Part shown: positions 16,258-25,044 of the stretch, in pieces
Numbering within the stretch: position 1 is the first letter of the stretch
Layout of the letters: the number at the start of each line of letters is the position of its first letter
Assembly (NCBI RefSeq): GCF_013350005.1
Contig: NZ_JABVWW010000019.1
Coordinates: 1-56,201, forward strand
From: Methylocystis silviterrae
GTDB taxonomy: Bacteria; Pseudomonadota; Alphaproteobacteria; Rhizobiales; Beijerinckiaceae
Reading direction: 5' to 3'
Length of the DNA stretch: 56,201 nt
The notes under the pieces: model-generated
What the model was told of the DNA's origin: nothing
The model's database searches: none
What the model saw: the letters and a program-made list of their open reading frames with translations, nothing else
Position numbers and translations under genes: made by a program

Positions 16258-16734
16258 CTAAAGCGCGCGCAACTGCCGGAGCGCCTCGCCCATGACCATC
16301 GCCGCGGCGACGGCGACGTTGAGGGAGCGCATGCGCGGCCGCATGGGGATGCGGAGCGCCAGATCGGCGGCGGCGTGGACCTCGTCCGGCGCGCCTGCGG
16401 ATTCCCGGCCGACGAGCAGAATGTCCCCCGCGCGGTAGTCGCAGTCGAGATAGGACGCCGCCGCCCGCGTCGACAGCAGCAACAGCCGACGGCTCTCGCC
16501 CGCCTGGGCGGACGCGGCCCGCCACGCTTGAAAGGCCGTGAAGGATCCATGTCGGTCAATCGTCACGTGATCGAGATAGTCCATGCCGGCGCGGCGAAAG
16601 TCGCGATCGCTTGTGGGAAATCCGGCTGGTCCGATGATCGCGGCGGAGACGCCGAGGCACGCGCATGTGCGCAGCATGGCGCCGGCGTTCTGAGGGATGT
16701 CCGGCTGGTACAAGGCTAGCGTAAGAGAAGTCAT
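16258..16734 (-). CDS. trmL: tRNA (cytidine/uridine-34-2'-O)-methyltransferase TrmL
   Basis: 158 residues from M-T-S-L-T-L-A-L-Y-Q-P-D (the ATG 13 codons upstream is less likely). The SPOUT fold motifs are visible: Y-Q-P-D-I-P-Q-N-A-G-A-M-L-R-T, then D-I-L-L-V-G-R-E-S-A-G, and the knotted C-terminus I-P-M-R-P-R-M-R-S-L-N-V-A-V-A-A-A. It methylates the wobble ribose of tRNA-Leu. Divergent from petABC. Confidence 0.92.
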   Translation of the reverse strand: MTSLTLALYQPDIPQNAGAMLRTCACLGVSAAIIGPAGFPTSDRDFRRAGMDYLDHVTIDRHGSFTAFQAWRAASAQAGESRRLLLLSTRAAASYLDCDYRAGDILLVGRESAGAPDEVHAAADLALRIPMRPRMRSLNVAVAAAMVMGEALRQLRAL

Positions 16735-17017
16735 GGTCCGTTCGAGTGGCATGAGATGGCGAATTTGCGGCATATCGCCGCGAATATCGGCAACGGTCTT
16801 GTGCGGCAGGGTGAATAGCCAAATTTCCCTGTGTCGGCTTGTGGACAGCGGCGGGGATTCGCGTCACATATCACCTCCGCCCCGCCGCAGCCTTGGCATT
16901 GCCTTGGTGCGGCGTACCGCAGCGATTGGCCGGAAACGGCAAAACGTGGAACGATCGCCTTGGGCGCAGCCGCAGCCTCGGCCGCGAAGACTTGAGAGCG
17001 TTGGGAGAGGTTCGAGC

Positions 17018-17548
17018 GTGACAAGCAAAGACACCGCCGTAAAACCGGCGGAGCCAAGCCGGCGGGACATTCTCTACATCGCGACGGGCGCCGCCGCAGC
17101 AGGCGCCGCGGCCGCCGTGATCTGGCCGCTGATCGCCCAGATGAACCCGGACGCGTCAACCCTCGCCCTGGCCTCGACGGAAGTCGATCTTTCTTCGGTT
17201 CCAGAAGGCCAGATTGTTACCGTGAAATGGCGCGGCAAGCCGGTTTTCGTGCGCCATCGGACGCCGGCCGAAATCAAGGCGGCGGAGGACGTGGCCTTGT
17301 CGGCGCTGCCCGACCCGGAGCCCGATTCCAAACGCGTTCAAAAACCTGAGTGGCTCGTCGTCATCGGAGTCTGCACGCATCTCGGCTGCATTCCGACCGG
17401 CAAGGAAGGCGAATTCGACGGCTGGTTCTGTCCGTGCCACGGCTCGGTCTACGACCTCTCGGGGAGGATTCGCAGCGGCCCGGCGCCGACGAATCTGGAG
17501 GTGCCGCCTTACGCCTTCATCGCCGAAAACAAAATTAAGATCGGCTAG
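17018..17548 (+). CDS. petA: Ubiquinol-cytochrome c reductase, Rieske iron-sulfur subunit
   Basis: 176 residues from GTG 17018, with GGGAGAGG upstream; longer ATG frames run back through the trmL promoter and are unlikely. The N-terminal [12 protein letters not shown] with one membrane helix is the twin-Arg uncleaved anchor of bacterial Rieske proteins. The 2Fe-2S ligands are C-T-H-L-G-C (about residue 119) and C-P-C-H-G-S (about 138). It carries electrons from quinol to cytochrome c1. First gene of petABC. Confidence 0.96.
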   Translation: MTSKDTAVKPAEPSRRDILYIATGAAAAGAAAAVIWPLIAQMNPDASTLALASTEVDLSSVPEGQIVTVKWRGKPVFVRHRTPAEIKAAEDVALSALPDPEPDSKRVQKPEWLVVIGVCTHLGCIPTGKEGEFDGWFCPCHGSVYDLSGRIRSGPAPTNLEVPPYAFIAENKIKIG

Positions 17549-17601
17549 CCAAGGCCAAGCGCCTTCAATTTCCCGCGCGAGATTCCGAGAGCACCAAGCC
17601 C

Positions 17602-18840
17602 ATGGAAGGTCATTCCCAATACACGCCCAAGAGCGGCTTCGCTCGCTGGTTGGAGCGCCGTCTGCCGATTTTGAGCTTCATGCATGATTCCTTCGTCTCC
17701 TATCCGACGCCAAAAAACCTGAACTACATGTGGGTGTTTGGCGCGATTTTGAGTTTCATGCTCGTCGCCCAGATCGTGACGGGCGTCGTCCTTGCGATGC
17801 ATTACACTCCGGAAACGACGCTCGCTTTCGATTCCGTCGAAAAGATCATGCGCGACGTGAATTGGGGAACCATTTTGCGCTACGCGCACGCCAATGGCGC
17901 GTCGATGTTCTTCCTTGCCGTCTACCTCCACATCTTCCGCGGCATGTATTACGGCTCCTACAAGGACCCCCGCGAGGTCCTGTGGATTCTCGGCGTCGTG
18001 ATCTTCATGCTGATGATGGCCACGGGATTCCTGGGCTATGTCTTGCCCTGGGGGCAGATGTCGTTCTGGGCGGCGACCGTCATCACTAATCTTTTCTCCG
18101 CCATTCCGGTCGTTGGAACCGCAATCACGACCTGGCTGCTCGGCGGCTATTCCGTCGACAATGCGACGCTCAACCGCTTTTACGCTTTGCACTATCTGCT
18201 GCCGTTCATCATCGTCGCCATCGTCGCGCTGCACGTATGGGCGCTGCATGTGACGGGCCAGAACAATCCGGCCGGCGTCGAGGTGAAGGACGTCAAGAGG
18301 GACACGGTTCCCTTCACGCCGCACGCGACCATGAAGGATGCCGTCGGCATCGCGGCTTTTCTCGTCGTCTACGCCTGGCTGACGTTTTTCGTGCCGAATT
18401 ACCTCGGCCATCCAGACAATTACATCGAAGCCAATCCGCTGGTGACGCCGCCGCATATCGTGCCGGAGTGGTATTTCCTGCCGTTCTATGCGATCCTTCG
18501 CGCGATCCCGAACAAGCTGATCGGCGTCATTGCGCTCTTTGCATCGATTTTGATCACCGCGGCGCTGCCGTGGCTCGACACGTCGAAGGTGAAATCGGCC
18601 GTGTTTCGGCCGCTGTTTCGCAAGGAGTTCTGGATTTTTGTCGCGGTGTGCATCGGGCTCGGCTATCTCGGGGCGCAGCCCGCGGAAGGCGCATATCTTT
18701 GGTTCGCCCGGGTGCTCTCGGCCTATTATTTCCTCCACTTCTTGGTGATTTTGCCGGTCATCGGCAGAATCGAGAAGCCGGAGCCAGTGCCCGAATCCAT
18801 CGACGCTTCGATCATGCGGGGGAAAACCTCCCATGTCTGA
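17602..18840 (+). CDS. petB: Ubiquinol-cytochrome c reductase, cytochrome b subunit
   Basis: 412 residues with eight membrane helices. The heme-ligand His pairs are in R-Y-A-H-A-N-G-A-S and L-H-I-F-R-G on one helix, and in Y-A-L-H-Y-L-L-P-F and [10 protein letters not shown] on another. The Qo-site motif P-E-W-Y is present in [12 protein letters not shown]. It is the quinone-binding core of the bc1 complex. It starts 53 bases after petA and ends with an 8-base overlap with petC. Confidence 0.97.
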   Translation: MEGHSQYTPKSGFARWLERRLPILSFMHDSFVSYPTPKNLNYMWVFGAILSFMLVAQIVTGVVLAMHYTPETTLAFDSVEKIMRDVNWGTILRYAHANGASMFFLAVYLHIFRGMYYGSYKDPREVLWILGVVIFMLMMATGFLGYVLPWGQMSFWAATVITNLFSAIPVVGTAITTWLLGGYSVDNATLNRFYALHYLLPFIIVAIVALHVWALHVTGQNNPAGVEVKDVKRDTVPFTPHATMKDAVGIAAFLVVYAWLTFFVPNYLGHPDNYIEANPLVTPPHIVPEWYFLPFYAILRAIPNKLIGVIALFASILITAALPWLDTSKVKSAVFRPLFRKEFWIFVAVCIGLGYLGAQPAEGAYLWFARVLSAYYFLHFLVILPVIGRIEKPEPVPESIDASIMRGKTSHV

Positions 18841-19921
18841 GGCGCACAGAAAATCGCGTCGGCTCGTCTCTTCGATGAAGCGCCGGGCGCTCATTTCCAT
18901 CGCGGTCGCTGCGACGCTCGCGCTGCTCGGCCCTGCCTGGGCTCAGGAGGAGGCCCCGCCGTCCACAACCGATCAGGCCGCCGCGCCTTCCGCTCAGGAA
19001 AACGATCAGGGCGCCGCGCCTCCCGCGAAGGAAGCTGACAAGGCCGCCGAGCCTCCCGCGAAGGAAGGCGATAACGCCGCTGCGCCTCCCGCGAAGGAAG
19101 CAGAGAAGGTCGCGGCGCCTGAGGCCAAGGAGAAGGAAGCGCGGCACGAGAGCGAGCGCCATGAGCAGAAGCCCAAGCGCTTCGATTGGAGCTTCGCCGG
19201 CGCCTTCGGCCGCTATGACAAGGCGCAGTTGCGCAGAGGCTTCAAGGTCTACAAGGAGGTCTGCTCCTCCTGCCATTCGATCAAAATGCTCGCCTTCCGC
19301 AATCTTTCGCAGCCCGGCGGACCGGAGTTTCCTGAAAAAGAGGTCGAAGCGCTGGCCGCGAGCTACAAGATCAAGGACGGCCCGAATCAGGCGGGCGAAT
19401 ATTTCGATCGGCCGGGTCGCCCGAGCGATCGCTTCCCCCCGCCTTTCGCCAATGAACAGGCGGCGCGCGCCGCGCTGGCTGGCAATTATCCGCCGGATAT
19501 GTCGGTCTTGGCCAAGGCGCGAGGCTATTCGCGCGGCTTTCCGCTTTTCCTGTTCGACGCTTTGCCGGGCTTTTCCTATCAGGAGCACGGCGTCGACTAC
19601 ATCACCTCGCTGATGGAGGGCTACGAAGACCCGCCGCCAGACGTGAAAATGCCGGACGGACAGTTCTACGACCCCTATATGCCGGGCCGTCGCATCGGCA
19701 TGCCGCCGCCGCTTTCCGAGGGCGTGGTGACCTATGAGGACGGCGCGCCGCAAACGATCGACCAATACGCCAAGGACGTCGCCGCCTTCATGATGTGGGT
19801 CGCCGAACCGCATCTTGAGTCTCGCAAGCGAACCGGGCTCGGCGTTGTGGCCTTCCTGCTCGTCTTCGTCGGGCTGCTCTATTTCACCAAACGCAAGATC
19901 TGGTCGAACGTGCCGCATTAG
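18833..19921 (+). CDS. petC: Ubiquinol-cytochrome c reductase, cytochrome c1 subunit
   Basis: 362 residues. A signal peptide (L-A-L-L-G-P-A-W-A) is followed by an unusual 85-residue Ala/Pro/Glu/Lys-rich linker with four 11-residue repeats. Then comes the cytochrome c1 domain: V-C-S-S-C-H-S heme site, G-P-N-Q-A-G-E-Y, and the axial Met region near M-P-D-G. A C-terminal membrane anchor ([11 protein letters not shown]) ends it. It starts inside petB, so translation is coupled. Cytochrome c1 of relatives usually lacks so long a linker. Confidence 0.95.
   Translation: MSEAHRKSRRLVSSMKRRALISIAVAATLALLGPAWAQEEAPPSTTDQAAAPSAQENDQGAAPPAKEADKAAEPPAKEGDNAAAPPAKEAEKVAAPEAKEKEARHESERHEQKPKRFDWSFAGAFGRYDKAQLRRGFKVYKEVCSSCHSIKMLAFRNLSQPGGPEFPEKEVEALAASYKIKDGPNQAGEYFDRPGRPSDRFPPPFANEQAARAALAGNYPPDMSVLAKARGYSRGFPLFLFDALPGFSYQEHGVDYITSLMEGYEDPPPDVKMPDGQFYDPYMPGRRIGMPPPLSEGVVTYEDGAPQTIDQYAKDVAAFMMWVAEPHLESRKRTGLGVVAFLLVFVGLLYFTKRKIWSNVPH
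18983..19114 (+). repeat. Four tandem 33-base units in petC
   Basis: Units begin at 18983 (divergent), 19016, 19049 and 19082, each 33 bases and in frame. The last three share G-C-G-C-C-T-C-C-C-G-C-G-A-A-G-G-A-A or close variants. They encode 11-residue repeats such as [11 protein letters not shown]. In-frame tandem DNA repeats can change number by slippage and so set the linker length of cytochrome c1. Confidence 0.8.
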
Positions 19922-20057
19922 GCGGGGCGCTCGCCGACGCGCCGCGCGCGCCCGGTCGAGCGCGAATTACGCCGCGAGAGAGCGGCGAGCAGAATGCCGA
20001 GCTATCTGGCGACGACCAAGTCGCCGCCAGGAGTCCTTGCCGCGCCGCGCGACGTCG

Positions 20058-20420
20058 TCACTTGATCTTTTTCAGTTCGGCGAGCGCGCTCGTCGCGTGC
20101 TTGACCGCGCGCGCCGAGTCGCCAAACCGGGCGCGCATTTCGGCCAAGCGCAGATGCCTGATCGCGCGATGCAGCAGCTTGTTGGCGGCGCGGTCCTGTT
20201 CGATGGCCTTTTCGTGCAGCGACTCACGCGCATGGCCGAGCGCGCTCATCACATGCGTAACGATCTCCTTGGAGTCGCCCTTCGCGCCGTCGTCTATCGC
20301 CTCCTGAGTATGCTCAATCGCCGCCTGCACATGCATGCCGATGCCGGCCAGCGCGCAAGAGCCGGAAAACGCCAGCGCCAAAGCGGTCAGAATCGCGAAT
20401 ACGCTCATTCGACGCGTCAT
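20058..20420 (-). CDS. Small periplasmic His-rich helical protein, SmbP-like
   Basis: 120 residues from M-T-R-R-M-S-V-F. The signal peptide (A-L-A-F-S-G-S-C-A-L-A-G) is followed by helices with regularly spaced His: G-M-H-V-Q-A-A-I-E-H, then I-V-T-H-V-M-S-A-L-G-H-A-R-E-S-L-H, then L-L-H-R-A-I-R-H-L. This resembles SmbP, the small metal-binding protein of Nitrosomonas, which binds Cu and other metals in the periplasm. The likeness is by pattern only. Convergent with petC. Confidence 0.6.
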   Translation of the reverse strand: MTRRMSVFAILTALALAFSGSCALAGIGMHVQAAIEHTQEAIDDGAKGDSKEIVTHVMSALGHARESLHEKAIEQDRAANKLLHRAIRHLRLAEMRARFGDSARAVKHATSALAELKKIK

Positions 20421-20613
20421 TGTCATCTCCTCGTCGCCGCCAGCGGGCTGGGCTTCAGCTTGCCCAAGAGTTAGGGCGTCAGGCGCAACGGCTCAATCCC
20501 CTCCTGGCCCCTCCTGGCGTCAGCGGTTTCTTGATTGAAGGCGCCAAATCGGGCACAAGGCGCTAGCGTCTCTGGGCGTCCGTCGCCCGCCAATTTTTCC
20601 CGGAAAGGTTGCA

Positions 20614-21912
20614 ATGTCGGAGATTATGCGCGTCGGCATCGCGGGGCTCGGCACCGTCGGCGCGGCGGTGGCGCGCCTGCTCCGCCGCCAAGCCGAGGCG
20701 CTCACGGCCCGTACCGGACGGCGCATCGTCCTGGCGGGCGTTTCGGCTCGCGACGCCACGAAGGAGCGGCGCGCCGACCTTTCCAGCGCAGAATTTTTCC
20801 ATGATCCGGTCAAGCTCGCGGCCTCGCCGTCGATCGATCTCTTCGTCGAATTGATCGGCGGCTCGGAGGGGCCAGCGAGAGCCTGCGTCGAAACCGCGCT
20901 CGCGCATGGCAAGCCGGTCGTCACCGCCAATAAGGCCCTGCTCGCCGCGCATGGCTTGCATCTCGCAGCGCTCGCCGAGGAGAACCATGCCGCGCTCGCC
21001 TTCGAGGCGTCGGTCGCGGGCGGCATTCCGATCGTCAAGACGCTGCGCGAGGGGCTCGCCGGCAATTCGGTCGAGCGCGTCTATGGCATTCTCAACGGCA
21101 CCTGCAATTACATCCTGTCGCGCATGGAGCAGGAGCAGCTGTCCTTCGAGGAATGTCTGAAGGAGGCGCAGAGGCTCGGCTATGCCGAGGCCGATCCGAC
21201 CTTTGACATCGGCGGTTTCGACACCGCCCACAAGCTTGCGATCCTCACCTCTCTGGCCTTCGGCACGCGCATCGCCGCCAGCGCCATCGATATCGAGGGC
21301 ATTGAGCGCGTGACGCTCGCCGACATCGACGCCGCGGCGGAGCTTGGCTACCGCATCAAGCTGCTCGGCGTCGCGCAGCGCACCGCTGAGGGGGTCGAGC
21401 AGCGCGTTCATCCGACGATGGTCAGCAAGAATTCCGCCATCGCCCAGGTGATGGGCGTGCTGAACGCCGTCACCATCGACGCCGACGCGGTGCATGAGTT
21501 GACGCTTGTCGGGCCAGGGGCCGGCGGCGACGCGACAGCCTCGGCCGTCGTCGCCGACATCGCCGATATCGCCAAGGGCGTGCGTTCGGCGCCGTTCGGT
21601 CTGCCGACCGCGAAGCTCGCGGAGCTCAAGCGTATGCCGATGCAGCGTCACGAAGGCGGCTATTACATCCGCATGTCGGTGCGCGACGTCGCCGGCGCCT
21701 TCGCCAAGATCGCGACGCGCATGGCGGAGCGCCGCATATCGCTTGAAAGCATCGTGCAGCGCGGCGCGCGGGGCGCGCCGGGCGATTGCGTCGATGTCAT
21801 CCTCATCACCCATGCGACGAGCGAACATCTCGTGCGCGAGGCGCTGGACCTGATCGATCAGGACGGCGTCATCGTTTCGCGTGCGCAGGTCATCCGAATC
21901 GAACGCGAGTAG
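20614..21912 (+). CDS. hom: Homoserine dehydrogenase
   Basis: 432 residues. The N-terminal nucleotide-binding fold has V-G-I-A-G-L-G-T-V-G-A-A-V, followed by N-K-A-L-L-A, the catalytic-domain block G-I-L-N-G-T-C-N-Y-I-L-S-R-M and E-A-D-P-T-F-D-I-G-G-F-D-T-A-H-K. A C-terminal ACT domain (Y-Y-I-R-M-S-V-R-D-V-A-G-A-F) would bind threonine for feedback control. It reduces aspartate semialdehyde to homoserine. glpX follows after 6 bases. Confidence 0.97.
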   Translation: MSEIMRVGIAGLGTVGAAVARLLRRQAEALTARTGRRIVLAGVSARDATKERRADLSSAEFFHDPVKLAASPSIDLFVELIGGSEGPARACVETALAHGKPVVTANKALLAAHGLHLAALAEENHAALAFEASVAGGIPIVKTLREGLAGNSVERVYGILNGTCNYILSRMEQEQLSFEECLKEAQRLGYAEADPTFDIGGFDTAHKLAILTSLAFGTRIAASAIDIEGIERVTLADIDAAAELGYRIKLLGVAQRTAEGVEQRVHPTMVSKNSAIAQVMGVLNAVTIDADAVHELTLVGPGAGGDATASAVVADIADIAKGVRSAPFGLPTAKLAELKRMPMQRHEGGYYIRMSVRDVAGAFAKIATRMAERRISLESIVQRGARGAPGDCVDVILITHATSEHLVREALDLIDQDGVIVSRAQVIRIERE

Positions 21913-21918
21913 CGCGAC

Positions 21919-22908
21919 ATGACGCAACAGCCCGAACCCGACGCGTCGCAGATCGACCGCTACCTGACGCTGGAGCTGGCGCGCGCCTCCGAGCGCGCCG
22001 CGGTCGCCGCCGCCAGATTCCGCGGACGCGGCGACGAGATGGCCGCCGATCTCGCGGCGGCGGCGGCGATGCGCGAAGAGCTGTCGCGACTTCCCGTGCG
22101 CGGGCGCATCGTCATCGGCGAGGGCGATGCGGACGCGGCGCCGATGCTCTACATCGGCGAAGAAATCGGCGCTGGCGTTGGTCCCCGAGTCGATCTCGGC
22201 GTCGCGGCGCTCGAAGGCTCGACGCTTTGCGCCAAGGACATGCCGGGCTCGATCGCCGTCGTCGCCATGGCGCCGGCCGGTTCGCTCCTGCATGCGCCCG
22301 ACGTTTACATGGACAAGATCGCCATCGGTCCGGGATATCCCGAAGGCACGATCGATCTCGATCGCGATCCCGGCGACAACATCAGAGCGCTCGCGATCGC
22401 CAAGGGCGTGCGTGCGAGCGAAATCACGGTGAGCATTCTCGACCGGCCGCGCCACGCCGAAATCATCCGCAACTGCCGCAACGCCGGCGCGTGCGTGCGT
22501 CTCATCGCCGGCGGCGACGTCGCGGCGATCATTCTCACCACCCATCCTTCGGAAACCGGCGTCGACATGTATCTTGGCCGCGGCGGCGCCTCGGAAGGCG
22601 TGCTCGCCGCCTGCGTGCTGCGTTGCGCCGGCGGCCAGATGCAGGGGCGGCTGGCGCTCGAAACTCGCGATCAGATCGCCAAGGCCCAGCGTTTCGGCCC
22701 GATCGATCCGCGCCGCAAATATTCGGTCGGCGACATGGCGGCTGGCGACGTCGTCGTTTGCGTGACCGGAGTCACCGCCGGACCGCTCGTCGGCGGCGTG
22801 TCGCTCGGCAAGACGACGATCGACACCGAGACGATCGTCTATCGCTCGGCGACAGGCACGATACGCCGCATCCACGCGACGCACCGGGCGGTGGGGAAGT
22901 TCGATTGA
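21919..22908 (+). CDS. glpX: Class II fructose-1,6-bisphosphatase (GlpX type) with a changed metal ligand
   Basis: 329 residues with clear GlpX blocks: G-R-I-V-I-G-E-G-D-A-D-A-A-P-M-L-Y-I-G-E, A-P-D-V-Y-M-D-K-I-A-I-G-P-G, G-G-A-S-E-G-V-L-A-A and T-G-V-T-A-G-P-L. The family makes fructose-6-phosphate in gluconeogenesis. Aligned to E. coli GlpX from memory, ligands D33, E57 and E213 are kept, but the V-D-P-I-E-G motif (D85) reads V-A-A-L-E-G, losing an Asp, and the D-E-A-P motif reads D-A-A-P. Activity may be altered. Follows hom by 6 bases. Confidence 0.9.
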   Translation: MTQQPEPDASQIDRYLTLELARASERAAVAAARFRGRGDEMAADLAAAAAMREELSRLPVRGRIVIGEGDADAAPMLYIGEEIGAGVGPRVDLGVAALEGSTLCAKDMPGSIAVVAMAPAGSLLHAPDVYMDKIAIGPGYPEGTIDLDRDPGDNIRALAIAKGVRASEITVSILDRPRHAEIIRNCRNAGACVRLIAGGDVAAIILTTHPSETGVDMYLGRGGASEGVLAACVLRCAGGQMQGRLALETRDQIAKAQRFGPIDPRRKYSVGDMAAGDVVVCVTGVTAGPLVGGVSLGKTTIDTETIVYRSATGTIRRIHATHRAVGKFD

Positions 22909-22916
22909 CGTCGGTC

Positions 22917-23066
22917 CTAATACGTCCGGCCGGTCTCGAGCTGGGTTTTGGCGTCGAGCTTGCGCCTTGGCGGCGGCGGATAATCCGGCGGCGGCGGGGG
23001 CTGTGTCGCGCAGGCGGCGAGCGACAAAGCGATAAGTGAAGCAAGGATCAGATGAAGGCGTCGCAT
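22917..23066 (-). CDS. 49-residue Pro-rich lipoprotein
   Basis: The minus strand encodes M-R-R-L-H-L-I-L-A-S-L-I-A-L-S then L-A-A-C-A-T-Q, a lipoprotein signal with lipobox L-A-A-C, followed by a short Pro-rich mature part (P-P-P-P-P-D-Y-P-P-P-P-R-R-K) ending L-E-T-G-R-T-Y. The stop is 8 bases beyond the convergent glpX stop. Small lipoproteins of this form are frequent in alphaproteobacteria and have no assigned role. Confidence 0.65.
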   Translation of the reverse strand: MRRLHLILASLIALSLAACATQPPPPPDYPPPPRRKLDAKTQLETGRTY

Positions 23067-23176
23067 CAGTTTCGTCCGCATTTTTCAAGGTGGCGCGCAT
23101 CTTCGCGCCTGTTGCGTAAGAGCGTGGCTTTGGCGACGGAATTATGTCCATCGCGCGCCGGCGGGACGGCGCGTCG

Positions 23177-24466
23177 ATGACTCCCGCCGCTCATATCTCC
23201 GCCGCAATCGAGGTGCTGGACGATGTTGCAAAAAGCCGCCGACCCGCCGCCGAGGCCCTAAAGGACTGGGGCATCGCGCATCGCTTCGCCGGCTCGAAGG
23301 ATCGGGCCGCGATCGCCAGTCTCGTCTTCGATGCGCTCAGGAAGCGCGCTTCGGCCATCTATGTGATGGGCGCGGACGATCCGCGCGCGATCATGCTGGG
23401 CGCGCTGCGCGAGGCGCGCGGCCAGGGCGTCGAGGCGATCGCGGCGTTCTGCTCCGGCGCCGGCCATGCGCCAGCCCCGCTTGCCGATGAGGAGCGCCAA
23501 CGGCTGGAGATGGCCTCGCTCGCTGACGCGCCGGATCATGTGCGCGGCGACTATCCGGAATGGCTCGCCTCGCATTTTGAGGCGGCGTTCGGGGCGCGCG
23601 CGGCGGAAGAAGGCGCGGCGCTCGCCGCCCGCGCGCCTATCGATCTGCGCGTCAATATTCTGAAATGCTCGCGCGAGCAGGCGCTCGAAAAGCTCGCGCA
23701 TCTGTCGCCTGCGCCGACGCCGCTTTCGCCGATCGGCCTGCGCATCGAGGCGGGGCAGGGGCGGGGTCCGGCGCTGACGGCTGAGACCGCCTATGTGAAG
23801 GGGCTCGTCGAGCTGCAGGACGAGGCCTCGCAGCTTGCGGCGCTGCTCTGCGCCGCCGGGCCGGGCGAGCAGGTTCTCGATCTTTGCGCCGGGGGCGGCG
23901 GCAAGGCGCTGGCGCTCGCGGGGCAGATGCATAACCGCGGGCAGGTCTACGCCTATGACGCGGACGGGCGCAGGCTCATGCCAATCCATGAACGGCTGGA
24001 GCGCGCCGGCGCCCGCAACATTCAGGTTCGCGCGCCGCGCGGCAAGCTCGACGTGCTGGCAGATCTCGAAGCGCGCTGCGACCTCGTGCTGATCGACGCG
24101 CCCTGCACGGGGACCGGCGCGTGGCGGCGCCACCCTGACGCCAAATGGCGGCTCGCGCCCGGCGCGCTGGACCGAAGATTAAAGGAGCAACGCGAACTCT
24201 TGGCGATGGCCGTCCGCTTCGTGAAGCCCGGCGGTCGGCTCGTTTACGTCACCTGTTCGGCGCTGCGCGAGGAAAACGAGGACCAGATCGCGGCCTTTCT
24301 CGCCGCCAATCCTGATTTCGTGGCGCGTTCAGCCGCCGAAGTTACGGAAGGCGCAGGCCTTCCAGACCTCGCCCGCTTCGCCTCGCCGCACGGGCCGGGC
24401 ATTCGCCTGTCGCCGGCGACGAGCGGCACGGACGGGTTTTACATTTGTGTTATTGGGCGAAATTGA
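23177..24466 (+). CDS. RsmB/NOP-family class I SAM-dependent RNA methyltransferase
   Basis: 429 residues from M-T-P-A-A-H-I-S (an ATG 11 codons earlier, 23144, is possible). The N-terminal NusB-like helical part is followed by the SAM domain: L-D-L-C-A-G-G-G-G-K-A-L-A-L-A-G (motif I), L-I-D-A-P-C-T-G-T-G-A-W-R-R (motif IV, catalytic Cys) and V-T-C-S-A-L-R-E-E-N (motif VI, second Cys). It should make 5-methylcytosine in rRNA, as RsmB does at C967 of 16S rRNA. Family clear; exact target inferred. Confidence 0.9.
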   Translation: MTPAAHISAAIEVLDDVAKSRRPAAEALKDWGIAHRFAGSKDRAAIASLVFDALRKRASAIYVMGADDPRAIMLGALREARGQGVEAIAAFCSGAGHAPAPLADEERQRLEMASLADAPDHVRGDYPEWLASHFEAAFGARAAEEGAALAARAPIDLRVNILKCSREQALEKLAHLSPAPTPLSPIGLRIEAGQGRGPALTAETAYVKGLVELQDEASQLAALLCAAGPGEQVLDLCAGGGGKALALAGQMHNRGQVYAYDADGRRLMPIHERLERAGARNIQVRAPRGKLDVLADLEARCDLVLIDAPCTGTGAWRRHPDAKWRLAPGALDRRLKEQRELLAMAVRFVKPGGRLVYVTCSALREENEDQIAAFLAANPDFVARSAAEVTEGAGLPDLARFASPHGPGIRLSPATSGTDGFYICVIGRN

Positions 24467-24542
24467 ATTCGCTTGAGTTTGTGCAAATGTCGAGCGTTAG
24501 CGTCCCCTCGCCCGCGAAGCGAGGCAGGGACAGGGAGGGGGC

Positions 24543-24983
24543 ATGACGCACGGAAAACTGCCCAAGGTCGCCTTCGCCCGCAAGCTTCGCCGTGAAATGT
24601 CGAATGCAGAGCGGCAGCTATGGGCGGCGTTGCGCGGCCACCGATTTCATGGGCTGCAATTCCGCCGCCAAGCGCCTTGCGGCCCCTATATCGCGGATTT
24701 TCTTTGTCACGCCGCACGGCTCGTCGTCGAGGTTGACGGCGCGACCCATTCCACGAGAGCCGAGCTAGCTCGCGACAATCGACGCGACGCATGGTTCGAG
24801 GACAACGGTTTTTCGGTCTTGCGCGTGACCAATGCAGCGGTCTACGCAGAATTTGACGGCGTGCTGGAAACCATCCGTTTGCGCGCCGAGGATAGACTGC
24901 CCCCACCCCAACCCTCCCCCGCTTCGCGGGAGAGGGAGTTAGACTCGGGTCCCGCCAACGAACCGCGCACTCTGCGTCGTTAG
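24543..24983 (+). CDS. DUF559 protein (Vsr-like nuclease fold)
   Basis: 146 residues. The DUF559 core is clear: [28 protein letters not shown] and [11 protein letters not shown], where D and E of A-D-F...E-V-D match the PD-(D/E)xK-type site of Vsr-related proteins. The function of DUF559 is unknown. The last 30 codons are encoded by the dispersed repeat at 24896, so the native C-terminus is probably near residue 118. A short repeat piece also precedes the start (24502-24542). Confidence 0.8.
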   Translation: MTHGKLPKVAFARKLRREMSNAERQLWAALRGHRFHGLQFRRQAPCGPYIADFLCHAARLVVEVDGATHSTRAELARDNRRDAWFEDNGFSVLRVTNAAVYAEFDGVLETIRLRAEDRLPPPQPSPASRERELDSGPANEPRTLRR

Positions 24984-25025
24984 GGTCCCCTCTCCCGCTT
25001 TAGCGGGGGAGGGACAGGGAGGGGG
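24896..25025 (+). repeat. Dispersed palindromic repeat, copy 2
   Basis: Starts CCCCACCCCAACCCTC with the CTCCCCCGC-TTCG-CGGGAGAG hairpin. After about 85 bases it passes into GGTCCCCTCTCCCGC-TTTA-GCGGGGGAGGGAC, a second hairpin ending just before guaA. It matches 9116-9212 in the same orientation. A partial relative (G-C-G-T-C-C-C-C-T-C-G-C-C-C) is at 24502-24542. This copy forms the end of the DUF559 reading frame and the guaA leader. Confidence 0.65.
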
Positions 25026-25044
25026 CCTACAAAAAAGAGAACCC

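Noticed and set aside
17545-19918. Minus-strand frames of 451 and 368 codons opposite petB and petC
   Set aside because: Arg/His/Asp-rich shadow translations without motifs; petB and petC have clear heme and quinone-site motifs.
20563-23151. An 862-codon minus-strand frame opposite hom and glpX
   Set aside because: Composition typical of antisense reading; hom and glpX are certain and in a usual gene order.
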